This document shows, one piece after another, positions 7,828 to 16,831 of a stretch of DNA of 64,000 bases (within the stretch, counting starts at the first letter, position 1; each line of letters opens with the position of its first letter). The DNA is taken from assembly GCA_020635055.1 (NCBI GenBank), contig JACKAN010000005.1, positions 62,001-126,000 of the forward strand, written 5' to 3'. The DNA is from Pseudobdellovibrionaceae bacterium (GTDB taxonomy: Bacteria > Bdellovibrionota > Bdellovibrionia > Bdellovibrionales > UBA1609). The position numbers and the translations under genes are program-made. The notes below the pieces were generated by a model. It was not told where the DNA came from. It made no database searches and was given only the letters and a program-made list of their open reading frames with translations.

Positions 7828-9150
7828 CTACTTCTCCACCTTCCATAAAAAATACCTATCACTGATAGGTAGAATTTCAGTTGTATGGAAACCCAGATCT
7901 AGCCACTCTTGAGGAAGAGAATCTCCCTGTTCTGTAGCCAAATAAAAAGTAGAACCTAATGGTTTGGCCTCCGCGAGCTGATCAAAAAAATCATAGCGAT
8001 TCATACCTTTTAACTTATAGATATTTTTTTTTGTTTTAAAAGACAATTGTGAAGCCATTTGAAAAGTTCTGGCATATAGGGGTTGATACTGTTGTATATA
8101 GGGAATAATAGCATCGAATTCCTTAGATTCTTCGAGTTTTTTTATGGGAAGGAAGTGGCCAAAAAAATTTATATAAAAAAAACAGAAAATAGTTATCCAA
8201 AAGAATAAAATAATTTGTAGCCACTTTTTACTAAACCTAGGTGAGCTTACAGCAAGGATTAACATAGAAGGATGGGCAACTAGTGGCCAGTTGGCTTCTA
8301 CTCTTCCTTTAAATGAGGTTAAAAAGAAAAAAACTAAGGGTATCCAAGCTGCCCATTTTATAATTTTAAAAGAGGGTTTTCGGCTTTTACTTCTTAGAGA
8401 AAAAATTAAAATTATAGGGAACAGAATAAAAACTTGACCCAACACATATGTCACTGTCCATTCGGGATTCCAAATTTTAGAGCCCACTCCGTGTTCTACT
8501 TGGAAGCGAAAGGATTGGAAGTTGTTTGCAATATTCCACCAAAAAACGGGCAGAGAACCTAATATAAAAGTAGAAAGCATTATCAAAAAATTCCAATAAC
8601 TTCCCAAAAATCTTTTTGTACCTCTAAGAAACAAAGCTACAAAGAAGATTGGTGCGATAAGTACCATAGGATATTTAGAAGTAAAACCTAAGCCCAAAGA
8701 GAGGCCCAATAAAACAAATTGGGTCCAGTAATTATCACCATTAAAAATTCTTATTATAATAAGTAAACTCAGAGCCCAAAAAAATAAGAGCGGAAGATCT
8801 GGAGTGGAAATTAATGAAGCTGGTCCAAAAAAAGGCATAAAAAGTGAAAGCCAGAAAAACCAGTAAAGCCTCTGCTCATCCATATAAAATTGTGCAATCT
8901 TTATAAACACCAATAGTGTAATATGCCCCAATACTATAGAGGGCAGTCGAACAAGATTTAAGAAATCATTAAAGGGCAAGCCTAAAAAATAAAGCCAAGA
9001 TATAAAAGGCGGGTGGTCAAAGTAACTTAGCTGAAGGTATTTTGACCAAAACAAGTAATAGGTTTCATCATTAAATAGAGGAAGGAATATAGACAAGATT
9101 AATTTAACAACAAGAGAATACCACCAAAGGCGGCTTAAGTTCTTAGGCAT
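7828..9150 (-). CDS. GT39/GT83-type membrane glycosyltransferase
   Basis: A ~440-residue polytopic membrane protein of the ArnT/PMT superfamily. The first periplasmic loop carries the conserved acidic pair in NDETYYLFWSKYL, followed by YFDHPPFISWLYFLG, the classic PMT_2 signature. About ten further hydrophobic helices follow. Such enzymes transfer a sugar from a polyprenyl-phosphate donor to lipid A, lipids or proteins on the periplasmic face. The ATG at 9148-9150 was chosen over a TTG at 9154-9156 because AAGGA sits at a usable distance only from the ATG. The acceptor is unknown; coupling to the downstream PHP-like gene suggests a shared envelope task. Confidence 0.78.
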   Translation of the reverse strand: MPKNLSRLWWYSLVVKLILSIFLPLFNDETYYLFWSKYLQLSYFDHPPFISWLYFLGLPFNDFLNLVRLPSIVLGHITLLVFIKIAQFYMDEQRLYWFFWLSLFMPFFGPASLISTPDLPLLFFWALSLLIIIRIFNGDNYWTQFVLLGLSLGLGFTSKYPMVLIAPIFFVALFLRGTKRFLGSYWNFLIMLSTFILGSLPVFWWNIANNFQSFRFQVEHGVGSKIWNPEWTVTYVLGQVFILFPIILIFSLRSKSRKPSFKIIKWAAWIPLVFFFLTSFKGRVEANWPLVAHPSMLILAVSSPRFSKKWLQIILFFWITIFCFFYINFFGHFLPIKKLEESKEFDAIIPYIQQYQPLYARTFQMASQLSFKTKKNIYKLKGMNRYDFFDQLAEAKPLGSTFYLATEQGDSLPQEWLDLGFHTTEILPISDRYFLWKVEK

Positions 9151-9162
9151 TAACAAATTTCC

Positions 9163-10158
9163 TTATGGAAAATCTAATTTCATTGACCTTCCAAGGTCTC
9201 CAGGCACTCCCTTTCTTTTACCATTATGGATAAGGCTGACGGCTCCACCATCTGTAAGGTTGAGCACGATTGAGGAGTTAGCCTTTATGACATGAATTTC
9301 AGAAGCCTTTAAAGAAATATCGAACTTGTTTTTATTATCAATTGTTATGGCCAACTTTGTGTTATCAAGGGCTTCAATAATGATTTCTTGCGGGTTAGCT
9401 GGGATCTTAGTTTTTAGATTAGCTTCGATTGTTTTTTCAACTTTCTCTGTGGCCTTCTCAGTCGGTTTCTCTACAGGTTTTTTTACAAGCTTCTCTGCCT
9501 CCAAGATTTTTTCGCTCAAAACGGGTTTCGCTGGAGGAGAATTTGTTTCCACTGTTTTTTCAACTTTCTCAATGGGTTTTATCGTAGCAGGAGGAGCAGG
9601 GGCCGTAACCGGAGTCGGAGCTGGAGCCGGAGTTTCAACAATATCTACGGGTTTCTCAATGATATTTGGTTTTTCGTCTTCATTAGACTCAGCATCAATT
9701 TCTACATGTTGTTGTACAATTTCCTTAATGTCCTCGGGGGGAGGAATCTGCGCTTCTTTTTCATATTTATTCACGATTTGTCTTACAAATAAAATCAAAA
9801 GTATCAAAACTAAAATGCCTGTGACGGCAAAAAACTTGGAGGCTAAAGATCTTGGATTAAAAATAACATCTTTGTTGTCCTCACCATTAACCTCATTAGC
9901 CTTTCGCAACTTATGTGGTTTAGAAGTGCCCATTTCCTCATAAAAAGTTTGTAGAATAGACTCTTCATCAAGTTTTAAGTATTTTGCATAAATAATTACA
10001 AAACCTCTCAAAAAGGTCATTGCAGGCAATGCTTTTTTTTGCCCATTTTCCATAGCCTCAAGAATTTTCACATTAATTTTTGTAGCTAAAGAGACTTCAT
10101 TAAGTGTGAGCCCTGCTTTTTCGCGATTTTCTTTTAAAATTTGTCCTGTAATTTCCAT
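9163..10158 (-). CDS. rodZ: RodZ-like cytoskeletal anchor protein
   Basis: A 331-residue bitopic protein. Residues 5-75 are the HTH_25 helix-turn-helix (ILKENREKAGLTLNEVS) and residues 108-126 a single membrane helix. Residues ~135-255 are a Pro/Lys/Glu/Val-rich periplasmic linker, and residues ~260-331 a DUF4115-type beta domain (NSSIVLNLTDGGAVSLIHNG). RodZ binds MreB through its HTH domain and helps maintain rod shape. It lies 2 bases after the TPR lipoprotein gene, a pairing (PilW/PilF-like TPR with RodZ) common in proteobacteria. Confidence 0.83.
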   Translation of the reverse strand: MEITGQILKENREKAGLTLNEVSLATKINVKILEAMENGQKKALPAMTFLRGFVIIYAKYLKLDEESILQTFYEEMGTSKPHKLRKANEVNGEDNKDVIFNPRSLASKFFAVTGILVLILLILFVRQIVNKYEKEAQIPPPEDIKEIVQQHVEIDAESNEDEKPNIIEKPVDIVETPAPAPTPVTAPAPPATIKPIEKVEKTVETNSPPAKPVLSEKILEAEKLVKKPVEKPTEKATEKVEKTIEANLKTKIPANPQEIIIEALDNTKLAITIDNKNKFDISLKASEIHVIKANSSIVLNLTDGGAVSLIHNGKRKGVPGDLGRSMKLDFP

Positions 10159-10160
10159 AA

Positions 10161-10910
10161 TTAATTTTTTAGTAAGTCTATCATTTGTTGAGCTTGCTCA
10201 GCATACTTCCCGTTTGGATAGCTGGCCATTACTTCTTCAAATCTAGCAATTGCTAAATTTTTCTTGTTCAGTTTAAAGTAGGTTAATCCAGCATAATAAA
10301 CAGGCTCATCGTAGCCCTCTCCTTTACAATTATTTGAAGCCTGATCGAAAGCAATAGAGGCCTCTTCAAAGCTCTTTAATTCAAAGAGAACTCTAGCATA
10401 ATAATTAGAAGTCTGGCAGTTTTGACTTCTTAACCTAAGAGACTCAGACAGAAATTTTTTAGATAGCTGAAATTGACTGTTTTTAAAATATGCGATGCCC
10501 AGATTTGATTTTGTTTTCTCAGGTGTTGTATATTCTAGGTCTTTATCGGCAATTTTCAGTTGTTCAATGGCTTCTTGAATAAAATTCATTTCTATTAAGA
10601 TCTTTCCCAAATTATTTCGAGCCTCAGTATATTTGGGATCTAATTCCACGGCCCGTCTCAAGTGGAATTCCGCTTCACTAAACTTATTTCTAACAAAGTA
10701 AGCTATCCCTAAATTGTTATGAATTGTGGGGTTTTCATCATCAAACTTCAATGCTGTAGTTAACTCAGACAAAGCTTCGGGATAAAGCCCTTGATTTAAA
10801 TGACCGGTTCCAATACTCAAATGCAAATGTGCCTTTTTTGGATCTCTCCGGTCTCGGGATACACAACTAATTTGAGAAATAACTAATAAAAACAAAAAGC
10901 ATTTTAGCAT
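10161..10910 (-). CDS. TPR lipoprotein, PilF/PilW-like
   Basis: A 249-residue protein with a short signal sequence and an imperfect lipobox ending at Cys16 (ISQISC), followed by at least five tetratricopeptide repeats. Clear ones include NPTIHNNLGIAYFVRNKFSEAE and EARNNLGKILIEMN-type helices. In type IV pilus systems PilF/PilW is an outer-membrane TPR lipoprotein that pilots the secretin, and it is often encoded beside rodZ. The function here is inferred from that synteny and the TPR content. A general scaffolding role is the alternative. Confidence 0.68.
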   Translation of the reverse strand: MLKCFLFLLVISQISCVSRDRRDPKKAHLHLSIGTGHLNQGLYPEALSELTTALKFDDENPTIHNNLGIAYFVRNKFSEAEFHLRRAVELDPKYTEARNNLGKILIEMNFIQEAIEQLKIADKDLEYTTPEKTKSNLGIAYFKNSQFQLSKKFLSESLRLRSQNCQTSNYYARVLFELKSFEEASIAFDQASNNCKGEGYDEPVYYAGLTYFKLNKKNLAIARFEEVMASYPNGKYAEQAQQMIDLLKN

Positions 10911-10945
10911 ATTGGAAAACTAACAAAGAATTTTCCAATTAGGTA

Positions 10946-11290
10946 TCAACTTCTTTTTGTGCTGTGCGAAATAAGACCTTTCCATAAAGTAAATATGACT
11001 GTTTCTAAAAGGACAAATAAACCATAAAAGAAAACAAAACCTGCAAAGATCTGGGTGACGGTTTCGTCATATTGAGAGGAAATTAATGGCTGTCCCTTAA
11101 AATACAAAGTAAAAGAAACTAAATAAGTTAAAAACCAATCAATAAACCAAACGTAACATTTTAACAGGAAATCTATAAATTCATGAATGTGATTGTACTT
11201 GTAACTGACATTGAACCCTAGCATAAAAGAAAGAATCGTGATTATTAATAGTCCCATTGATTGGGTAACAAATTCTAAGGTTTTCTCCAT
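10946..11290 (-). CDS. Small integral membrane protein of unknown function
   Basis: A 114-residue protein with three hydrophobic segments: about 10-28 (GLLIITILSFMLGFNVS), 42-64 (CYVWFIDWFLTYLVSFTLYF) and 83-105 (FAGFVFFYGLFVLLETVIF). I recognise no family. It lies between the rlmD-type gene and the TPR lipoprotein gene on the same strand, with gaps of about 40 bases on each side. The Shine-Dalgarno-like AAGGA directly abuts the ATG, which is too close, so the true start may be slightly different. Confidence 0.5.
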   Translation of the reverse strand: MEKTLEFVTQSMGLLIITILSFMLGFNVSYKYNHIHEFIDFLLKCYVWFIDWFLTYLVSFTLYFKGQPLISSQYDETVTQIFAGFVFFYGLFVLLETVIFTLWKGLISHSTKRS

Positions 11291-11332
11291 TCCTTATTTT
11301 AAATTGAATTTTAAAGAGAAGGATTCTTTTTT

Positions 11333-12457
11333 TTAGAATTTATTATTAAGTCTAGAGACTAAAGTCATGCTTTCTATATGGTCGGTCTGTGGAAACATAT
11401 CAAAGGCTTGTGATTTTTTTGGTTCATAGCCTTTTTTCTTAAGAATCTTTAAATCCCTAATCAAAGTACTTGGATTGCAACTTATATAGATAAGGGAATC
11501 TGCCTTTAAGGCGACAATGTCATCTAATAATTTTTCGGAACACCCCACTCGAGGTGGATCTAATAAAATTATGTCTACCTTCTTGTTTTTTACAATCCTG
11601 GGTAATATTTTTGTTTTTAAATCTCCTTGAACAAATTGTAAATTCTCGTTCAGTTCTTTTTTTCTTGCTAGCTGAATTAATTTTTTTGATCCATCAATGG
11701 CAATAATTTTTAAATGGGGGAATTCTTCGGCTATTGGGAAAGTAAAGTTGCCAGCCCCACAAAATAACTCAAGCAGAGACGTCCCATTTAGATCACTTAT
11801 CCATTCTTTGCAATGGGATAAAAGCTCTTGATTTTGCCAACTGTTTACTTGAGAAAACATAAGTGCTTCAGATTTTTCATTTTGTTTTCTGTGGTCTATA
11901 TGTCCAAGGGTGTCTTTATAAACTTCATATCGACCATCTTCTAGAGAAGAAAGGGTGGGCAGATATTCATTAATAAGCTCTTCAGCTATCTTACAATCAT
12001 CAATAGCGATTAAATTTTGTTCAGATCTTTTAAAATAGCCAATTTGTGATCCCAATTTGTGAAGCTGAATTCTATTGCGATAGTGATATATTTTTGAACA
12101 AGGGACTATGGGAAGCCATTCAATACTTGGAAAATCTTTTAAAAAATTCTTAAGAAGAGACTCTTTAATTTTAGTTTGTTCGGAATATTCTATGTGCTGC
12201 CAAGTACAACCTCCACAATGAGTAAAATAAGGGCAAGGTGCAGGGACACGTTTAGAAGAGCTATTTAAAATCTCAATAACTTTAGCTTCACCAAAACTTT
12301 TTTTTACTTTTACAACTTCTACAAGGACTTCTTCTCCAGGGAGAACAAAGGGAATAAACAAAACAAAACCTTGGTGGCGAGCGACTCCGCGCCCACCGCC
12401 AAAACTTAGATTTTCAATTTTAACGGTCAATTGTTGACCGATTTTTAAGGGGTTCAA
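11333..12457 (-). CDS. rlmD: RlmD-type 23S rRNA (uracil-5-)-methyltransferase
   Basis: A 374-residue SAM-dependent RNA methyltransferase of the TrmA/RlmC/RlmD family. Residues 1-65 are a TRAM RNA-binding domain. Cys75, Cys81, Cys84 (CGGCTWQH) and Cys155 are the expected four [4Fe-4S] ligands. SAM is bound by LLELFCGAGNF (229-239), and DPPRVGC plus Cys327 in YISCNPSTL form the catalytic site that attacks C6 of uracil. The presence of the cluster fits RlmC/RlmD rather than TrmA; the exact uridine (747 or 1939) cannot be told from sequence. The start is TTG at 12455-12457, without a strong ribosome binding site, 5 bases after ndk. Confidence 0.85.
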   Translation of the reverse strand: MNPLKIGQQLTVKIENLSFGGGRGVARHQGFVLFIPFVLPGEEVLVEVVKVKKSFGEAKVIEILNSSSKRVPAPCPYFTHCGGCTWQHIEYSEQTKIKESLLKNFLKDFPSIEWLPIVPCSKIYHYRNRIQLHKLGSQIGYFKRSEQNLIAIDDCKIAEELINEYLPTLSSLEDGRYEVYKDTLGHIDHRKQNEKSEALMFSQVNSWQNQELLSHCKEWISDLNGTSLLELFCGAGNFTFPIAEEFPHLKIIAIDGSKKLIQLARKKELNENLQFVQGDLKTKILPRIVKNKKVDIILLDPPRVGCSEKLLDDIVALKADSLIYISCNPSTLIRDLKILKKKGYEPKKSQAFDMFPQTDHIESMTLVSRLNNKF

Positions 12458-12462
12458 TAATT

Positions 12463-12888
12463 TTAAGAATTTACAATTTCTGATTTTTCAAAAAATAAAG
12501 TAATTTCTCTCTGAGCACTTTGTGGACTGTCGCTACCGTGAACTGCGTTTTCACCAACATTGTCGCCAAATTCTTTACGAATAGTTCCTGGAGCGGCTTT
12601 TGCTGGATCTGTGGCACCCATGATTTCTCTGTTTTTTGCGACGGCATTTTCACCTCGTAAAACCATAAGTACAATGGGTCCAGAAGTCATAAATTCAACA
12701 AGTTCACCAAAAAAAGGGCGCTCTTTGTGTTCAGCATAGAACTCTTCGGCCTTGTTTTTTGACAAGTTAATCATTTTAGCCGCAGCGACTTTTAAGCCTT
12801 GAGACTCAAATTTATTTATTATGGCTCCCACTGCATTTTTTTTAACGGCATTGGGCTTAATAATACTAAATGTGTTTTCTATAGACAT
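12463..12888 (-). CDS. ndk: Nucleoside diphosphate kinase
   Basis: A 141-residue enzyme of standard length that balances NTP pools by phosphate transfer through His117 in the motif NAVHGSDS. FSIIKPNAV, the ERPFFGELVEFMTSGP block and MGATDPAKAAPGTIR are all present, so it is expected to be active. GAGGTAAAAA precedes the ATG. It follows sucD by 8 bases. Cotranscription with succinyl-CoA ligase makes sense because Ndk equilibrates the nucleotide triphosphate that the ligase produces. Confidence 0.95.
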   Translation of the reverse strand: MSIENTFSIIKPNAVKKNAVGAIINKFESQGLKVAAAKMINLSKNKAEEFYAEHKERPFFGELVEFMTSGPIVLMVLRGENAVAKNREIMGATDPAKAAPGTIRKEFGDNVGENAVHGSDSPQSAQREITLFFEKSEIVNS

Positions 12889-12896
12889 TTTTTACC

Positions 12897-13766
12897 TCAG
12901 TTTAGACTTTCTTTAAGTGTTTTTCCAAGATCAGCAGGACTTCGAGCAATGTGGCAACCAGCACTTTTAAGAGCTTCAAATTTTGCCTCAGCCGTTCCTT
13001 TGCCACCACTAATGATAGCTCCTGCATGACCCATTCGCTTTCCTTTAGGGGCTGTAGCACCTGCAATGAAAACTGTCACGGGTTTCTTGAATTCTCTTTT
13101 AATATATTCGGCAGCTTCCTCTTCTGCAGTTCCGCCAATTTCTCCAATCATAATGACGGCATCCGTATTTGGATCTGAATTGTACAATTCAAGCACATCA
13201 ATAAAATTAGTGCCATTAACTGGATCTCCACCAATGCCCACACAAGTGCTTTGTCCCAGACCCAAGGCAGATAATTGTCCAACGGCCTCATAAGTTAAAG
13301 TTCCTGATCGCGATAAAACACCAATGCGACCGGGTTTGTGAATATGACCAGGCATAATCCCAATTTTACATTCGCCGGGGGTGATTACACCAGGGCAATT
13401 GGGGCCGATAAGTCGTGTTTTTTTACCCGCCATAAATCGTTTAACTTGAACCATATCTAATACAGGGATGCCCTCTGTAATACAAATAACTAAATCAAGG
13501 TCAGCATCTACCGCTTCCATAATTGCATCTGCCGCAAAGGGAGGTGGAACATAAATTACAGAGGCATTAGCCCCAGTTTTTATTACAGCTTCTTCAACAG
13601 TGTTAAAAAGAGGAAGATTGAGATGTTTCACTCCCCCTTTTCCGGGAGTGACTCCCCCCACCATTTTAGTGCCATATGCAATCGCCTGTTCGGAATGGAA
13701 AGTTCCGTTAGCACCAGTAAAACCCTGGCAAATGACTTTTGTATCTTTATTAATTAAAATAGACAT
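12897..13766 (-). CDS. sucD: Succinyl-CoA ligase, alpha subunit
   Basis: A 289-residue alpha subunit of succinyl-CoA synthetase (TCA cycle, substrate-level phosphorylation). It has the N-terminal CoA-binding Rossmann domain (QGFTGANGTFHSEQAI; GVTPGKGG) and the phosphorylated His247 in MGHAGAIISGG. The length is normal. GGAGGT lies 9-14 bases before the ATG. It starts directly after the sucC stop (13766/13767), the usual sucCD order. Confidence 0.96.
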   Translation of the reverse strand: MSILINKDTKVICQGFTGANGTFHSEQAIAYGTKMVGGVTPGKGGVKHLNLPLFNTVEEAVIKTGANASVIYVPPPFAADAIMEAVDADLDLVICITEGIPVLDMVQVKRFMAGKKTRLIGPNCPGVITPGECKIGIMPGHIHKPGRIGVLSRSGTLTYEAVGQLSALGLGQSTCVGIGGDPVNGTNFIDVLELYNSDPNTDAVIMIGEIGGTAEEEAAEYIKREFKKPVTVFIAGATAPKGKRMGHAGAIISGGKGTAEAKFEALKSAGCHIARSPADLGKTLKESLN

Positions 13767-14936
13767 TTATTTACCTCCACCGATAGCCGCTACAATCTTT
13801 TTTGCAGCATCAGTTAAATTGTCGGCAGGAGTGATATTGAGTCCACTTTCAGCCAAAAGTTTTTTCCCCATATCGACATTGGTTCCCTCAAGTCTTACAA
13901 CAAGAGGAACGTTTAATCCCAACTCTCTAGAGGCGGCGATGACACCTTCTGCAATGATGTCGCATTTCATAATTCCACCAAAAATATTCACCAATATCCC
14001 TTTAACATTAGGATCGCGAAGAATAATTTTAAAAGCTTCTGTCACTTTTTCCTTATCTGCGCCACCACCAACATCTAAAAAATTTGCCGGATTTGCACCA
14101 TGAAGCTTAATAATATCCATAGTGGCCATTGCTAGACCTGCGCCATTGACTAGGCACCCAATGTTTCCATCGAGTTTAATAAATGCCAAATCATATTTGC
14201 TAGCCTCGACTTCTGCAGGATCTTCTTCACTGAGATCTCGATATTCAAGAATGTTAGGATGTCGGAACAAGGCGTTGGAATCAAAGTTCATTTTTGCATC
14301 CAAGGAAATAATATCTCCGTCCTTAGTTTCAACTAATGGATTGATTTCAGCTATCGAACAATCTGTGGTTACAAAGGCTTTATAAAGAGCAATAAAGGAT
14401 TTCACAGCTTTGTTGACAGCCTTATCAGCCAAACCAATTTTAAAAGCCAGTTGACGTGCTTGAAAAGGAGCCAATCCAACAGCGGGATCAATAATAATTT
14501 TATGAATTTTTTCCGGATGTTTTTCAGCCACTTCTTCGATATCCATCCCACCTTCACTGCTGGCCATCATAACAACACGACCCACTCCTCTATCTACTAG
14601 TGCAGCAACATAATATTCTTTTTTTATGTCACAACCTTCTTCAATAAATATCTTATTAACTTCTTTTCCTTCCGGACCGGTTTGGTGAGTCACTAAGTTC
14701 ATACCAAGAATATTTGTGGCGTAAGTTCTAACATCAGCTATGGATTTTGCGACCTTCACTCCACCACCTTTACCTCTTCCTCCGGCGTGAATCTGAGCCT
14801 TAACAACCCAAACGGAACCTCCCATTTCTTGAGCAATTTCCACAGCCTGCTCAGGGGAATCTGCAACCTTTCCTCGAAGCGTGGCCACGCCAAAACTGCG
14901 CAGCACTTCTTTTGCTTGATATTCGTGTATATTCAT
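13767..14936 (-). CDS. sucC: Succinyl-CoA ligase, beta subunit
   Basis: A 389-residue beta subunit with an ATP-grasp domain in its N-terminal half (NIHEYQAKEVLRSFGV, KAQIHAGGRGKGGGVK, INPLVETKDG). The C-terminal ligase domain carries GIMKCDIIAEGVI and GTNVDMGKKLL. It binds nucleotide and, with SucD, converts succinyl-CoA to succinate. It follows mdh by 17 bases and is contiguous with sucD, making an mdh-sucC-sucD-ndk operon likely. Confidence 0.96.
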   Translation of the reverse strand: MNIHEYQAKEVLRSFGVATLRGKVADSPEQAVEIAQEMGGSVWVVKAQIHAGGRGKGGGVKVAKSIADVRTYATNILGMNLVTHQTGPEGKEVNKIFIEEGCDIKKEYYVAALVDRGVGRVVMMASSEGGMDIEEVAEKHPEKIHKIIIDPAVGLAPFQARQLAFKIGLADKAVNKAVKSFIALYKAFVTTDCSIAEINPLVETKDGDIISLDAKMNFDSNALFRHPNILEYRDLSEEDPAEVEASKYDLAFIKLDGNIGCLVNGAGLAMATMDIIKLHGANPANFLDVGGGADKEKVTEAFKIILRDPNVKGILVNIFGGIMKCDIIAEGVIAASRELGLNVPLVVRLEGTNVDMGKKLLAESGLNITPADNLTDAAKKIVAAIGGGK

Positions 14937-14953
14937 TAGGTATTCCCTTCAGT

Positions 14954-15895
14954 TTAGTATTCTAAATTTCTTAAAGCTGTAACTAATTCTTTAACATGTT
15001 TGACAGAGTTTTCTAGTCCTGATTTTTCTTCATTATTAAGTTTCAATTCCACAACACTTTCCAAACCTTTTCCGCCCAAACGACAAAGAACTCCAACAAA
15101 AATACCATCATACCCATATTCTCCTTCTAAATATGCAGCACAAGGGAGAATGCGATGCTGATCTTTTAATATGGCCTCAGCCATTTGAACAGCACTGGCA
15201 GAAGGAGCATAATAAGCAGAACCTGTTTGTAACAAGCTAACAATTTCAGCTCCACCTTTGCGAGTTCTATCGACCAAGGCATCAATTTTTTCTTTTGCTA
15301 AAAATTCTGTTAAGGGGATACCACCAACAGAACAATGTCTTGGCATTGGAACCATAGTGTCTCCGTGACCACCGAGAACAAAAGCTTGAATATCTTTTAC
15401 GCTGACTCCTGTTTCCTCAGCAATGAAAGATCTAAACCTAGCACTGTCTAAAACTCCTGCCATACCAATGACCCTTTCACGAGGAAAGCCCAGAACTTCT
15501 TTGGCAACCAAAGCCATCGCATCTAAGGGATTGCTAACTATAATAACAATGGCATTGGGTGAGTATTCTTTAATACCTTGGCAAACGGCTTTAACAATTC
15601 CAGCATTTTTAGCTAAGAGATCATCACGACTCATGCCTGGTTTTCTAGGCAAACCCGCAGTCACAATAACAACATCCGAGCCCGCCGTGTCTTTATAGTT
15701 ATTGGTACCAAGAACTTTAGAATCAAAGCCTTCAATGGGTGATGACTCAAATAAATCAAGAGCTTTTCCCTTTGCAGATCCTTCATTGACATCTAATAAT
15801 ACAACATCTCCAAGTTCTTTTTCTGCTGCCCAATGAGCACAGGTTGAGCCAACGAATCCAGCACCAATGACAGATAACTTTTTACGCTTATGCAT
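14954..15895 (-). CDS. mdh: Malate dehydrogenase (LDH-like)
   Basis: A 313-residue NAD-dependent malate dehydrogenase. The nucleotide-binding motif is VIGAGFVGST (9-18), the substrate-binding arginines lie in GLPRKPGMSRDDLL, and His177 in GGHGDTMVPM is the catalytic base. It belongs to the LDH-like MDH group found in many non-enteric bacteria. AGGAG lies about 9 bases before the ATG. It is the first gene of the run mdh-sucCD-ndk, whose promoter should lie in 15896-16066. Confidence 0.95.
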   Translation of the reverse strand: MHKRKKLSVIGAGFVGSTCAHWAAEKELGDVVLLDVNEGSAKGKALDLFESSPIEGFDSKVLGTNNYKDTAGSDVVIVTAGLPRKPGMSRDDLLAKNAGIVKAVCQGIKEYSPNAIVIIVSNPLDAMALVAKEVLGFPRERVIGMAGVLDSARFRSFIAEETGVSVKDIQAFVLGGHGDTMVPMPRHCSVGGIPLTEFLAKEKIDALVDRTRKGGAEIVSLLQTGSAYYAPSASAVQMAEAILKDQHRILPCAAYLEGEYGYDGIFVGVLCRLGGKGLESVVELKLNNEEKSGLENSVKHVKELVTALRNLEY

Positions 15896-16011
15896 ATTAA
15901 AACTCCTAACTATTGTTTAATAAATTTCATAGTAACGAATATCATAGTATTTATAAGACTGTCGACAAGCAGTCGGACTTAAAAAACCATTTTTAAAATA
16001 GATATGGGTCG

Positions 16012-16040
16012 TTGCATACTTGGTGGATGTTTGTCACAAT
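16012..16040 (+). promoter_or_regulatory. Weak sigma-70-like promoter candidate for the Mla-type operon
   Basis: TTGCAT at 16012-16017 and CACAAT at 16035-16040 are separated by 17 bases, upstream of the GTG at 16067. Both hexamers are only partial matches. The same divergent region holds an inverted repeat GACTG/CAGTC (15957-15961 and 15970-15974) that may be an operator. Both are low-confidence calls. Confidence 0.25.
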
Positions 16041-16066
16041 AAAGGAGCTATTAACAGGAGTGGTAC

Positions 16067-16831
16067 GTGGCGTCACCAGCCATTGAGCTTAGAAAAGTCA
16101 GTATGGTTTTTTCTGGAAACGAATATGTTTTACGGGACGTGGATATCCTTGTAGCAGAGGGTGAAAAACTAGTATTAATTGGCCCCAGTGGTGAAGGCAA
16201 ATCTGTATTATTGAAACTGATTGGTGGAATTCTTGTTCCAAGTTCTGGTGAAGTAATTATTAAGGGCAAAAACTTAAATAGAATTTCAAAGCAAGAACGT
16301 GATGAAGTTTTAAGAAGTATGGGAATGTTATTTCAAAAAAACGCTCTTTTTGACTCACTGACTTCTGCTGAAAATATTGCATTTCCCATGAGAGAAGTTT
16401 TGGGGGCCTCCGAAGAGGAAATTGAAAATAAAATCAACTTGTTTTTAAATGCAGTAGGTATTCCACAAGCCAGAGAACTATTTCCTGACGAAATATCTGG
16501 TGGTATGCAAAAAAGATTAGGAATTGCACGTGCATTAGCACTCAATCCCGAGATAATTCTATACGACGATCCCACAGCGGGTTTGGACCCCATTACGAGT
16601 CGCATGATAATTCAATTAATAAAAGACCTACAAAAAGAAAAGAACTCCACTTTAGTTGCCATTACAAATGATATGATGCGAGCCTATCAACTGGCAGATC
16701 GAATTGCTATGATTGTAGATGGGGAATTAATTATCACAGGGAACGAAAAAGAGACAAAAGCTCATAAGGATCCAAGGGTTAAACAATTTATTTCTGGTCT
16801 TCTTGAGGGCCCCCTCACGGAGTTAAATTGA
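16067..16831 (+). CDS. Mla-type ABC transporter ATPase 1 (degenerate catalytic site)
   Basis: A 254-residue ABC ATPase of the MlaF/Mkl family that energises phospholipid or other hydrophobic transport by MCE systems. Walker A is GPSGEGKS (39-46), the Q-loop Gln is 90, and the signature ISGGM (143-147) is intact. Two hydrolysis residues are changed: the Walker B glutamate is Asp168 (YDDPT) and the switch histidine is Asn201 (ITNDM). The start is GTG at 16067 with AACAGGAG 6 bases before it. Its stop overlaps the TTG start of the second ATPase (TTGA). It probably forms an asymmetric heterodimer with that protein. Confidence 0.85.
   Translation: MASPAIELRKVSMVFSGNEYVLRDVDILVAEGEKLVLIGPSGEGKSVLLKLIGGILVPSSGEVIIKGKNLNRISKQERDEVLRSMGMLFQKNALFDSLTSAENIAFPMREVLGASEEEIENKINLFLNAVGIPQARELFPDEISGGMQKRLGIARALALNPEIILYDDPTAGLDPITSRMIIQLIKDLQKEKNSTLVAITNDMMRAYQLADRIAMIVDGELIITGNEKETKAHKDPRVKQFISGLLEGPLTELN

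Noticed and set aside
9326..9943. 205-codon plus-strand frame inside rodZ
   Set aside because: It is the mirror of the Lys/Glu/Pro-rich linker of the RodZ-like gene; its Ser/Phe-rich product has no family features.
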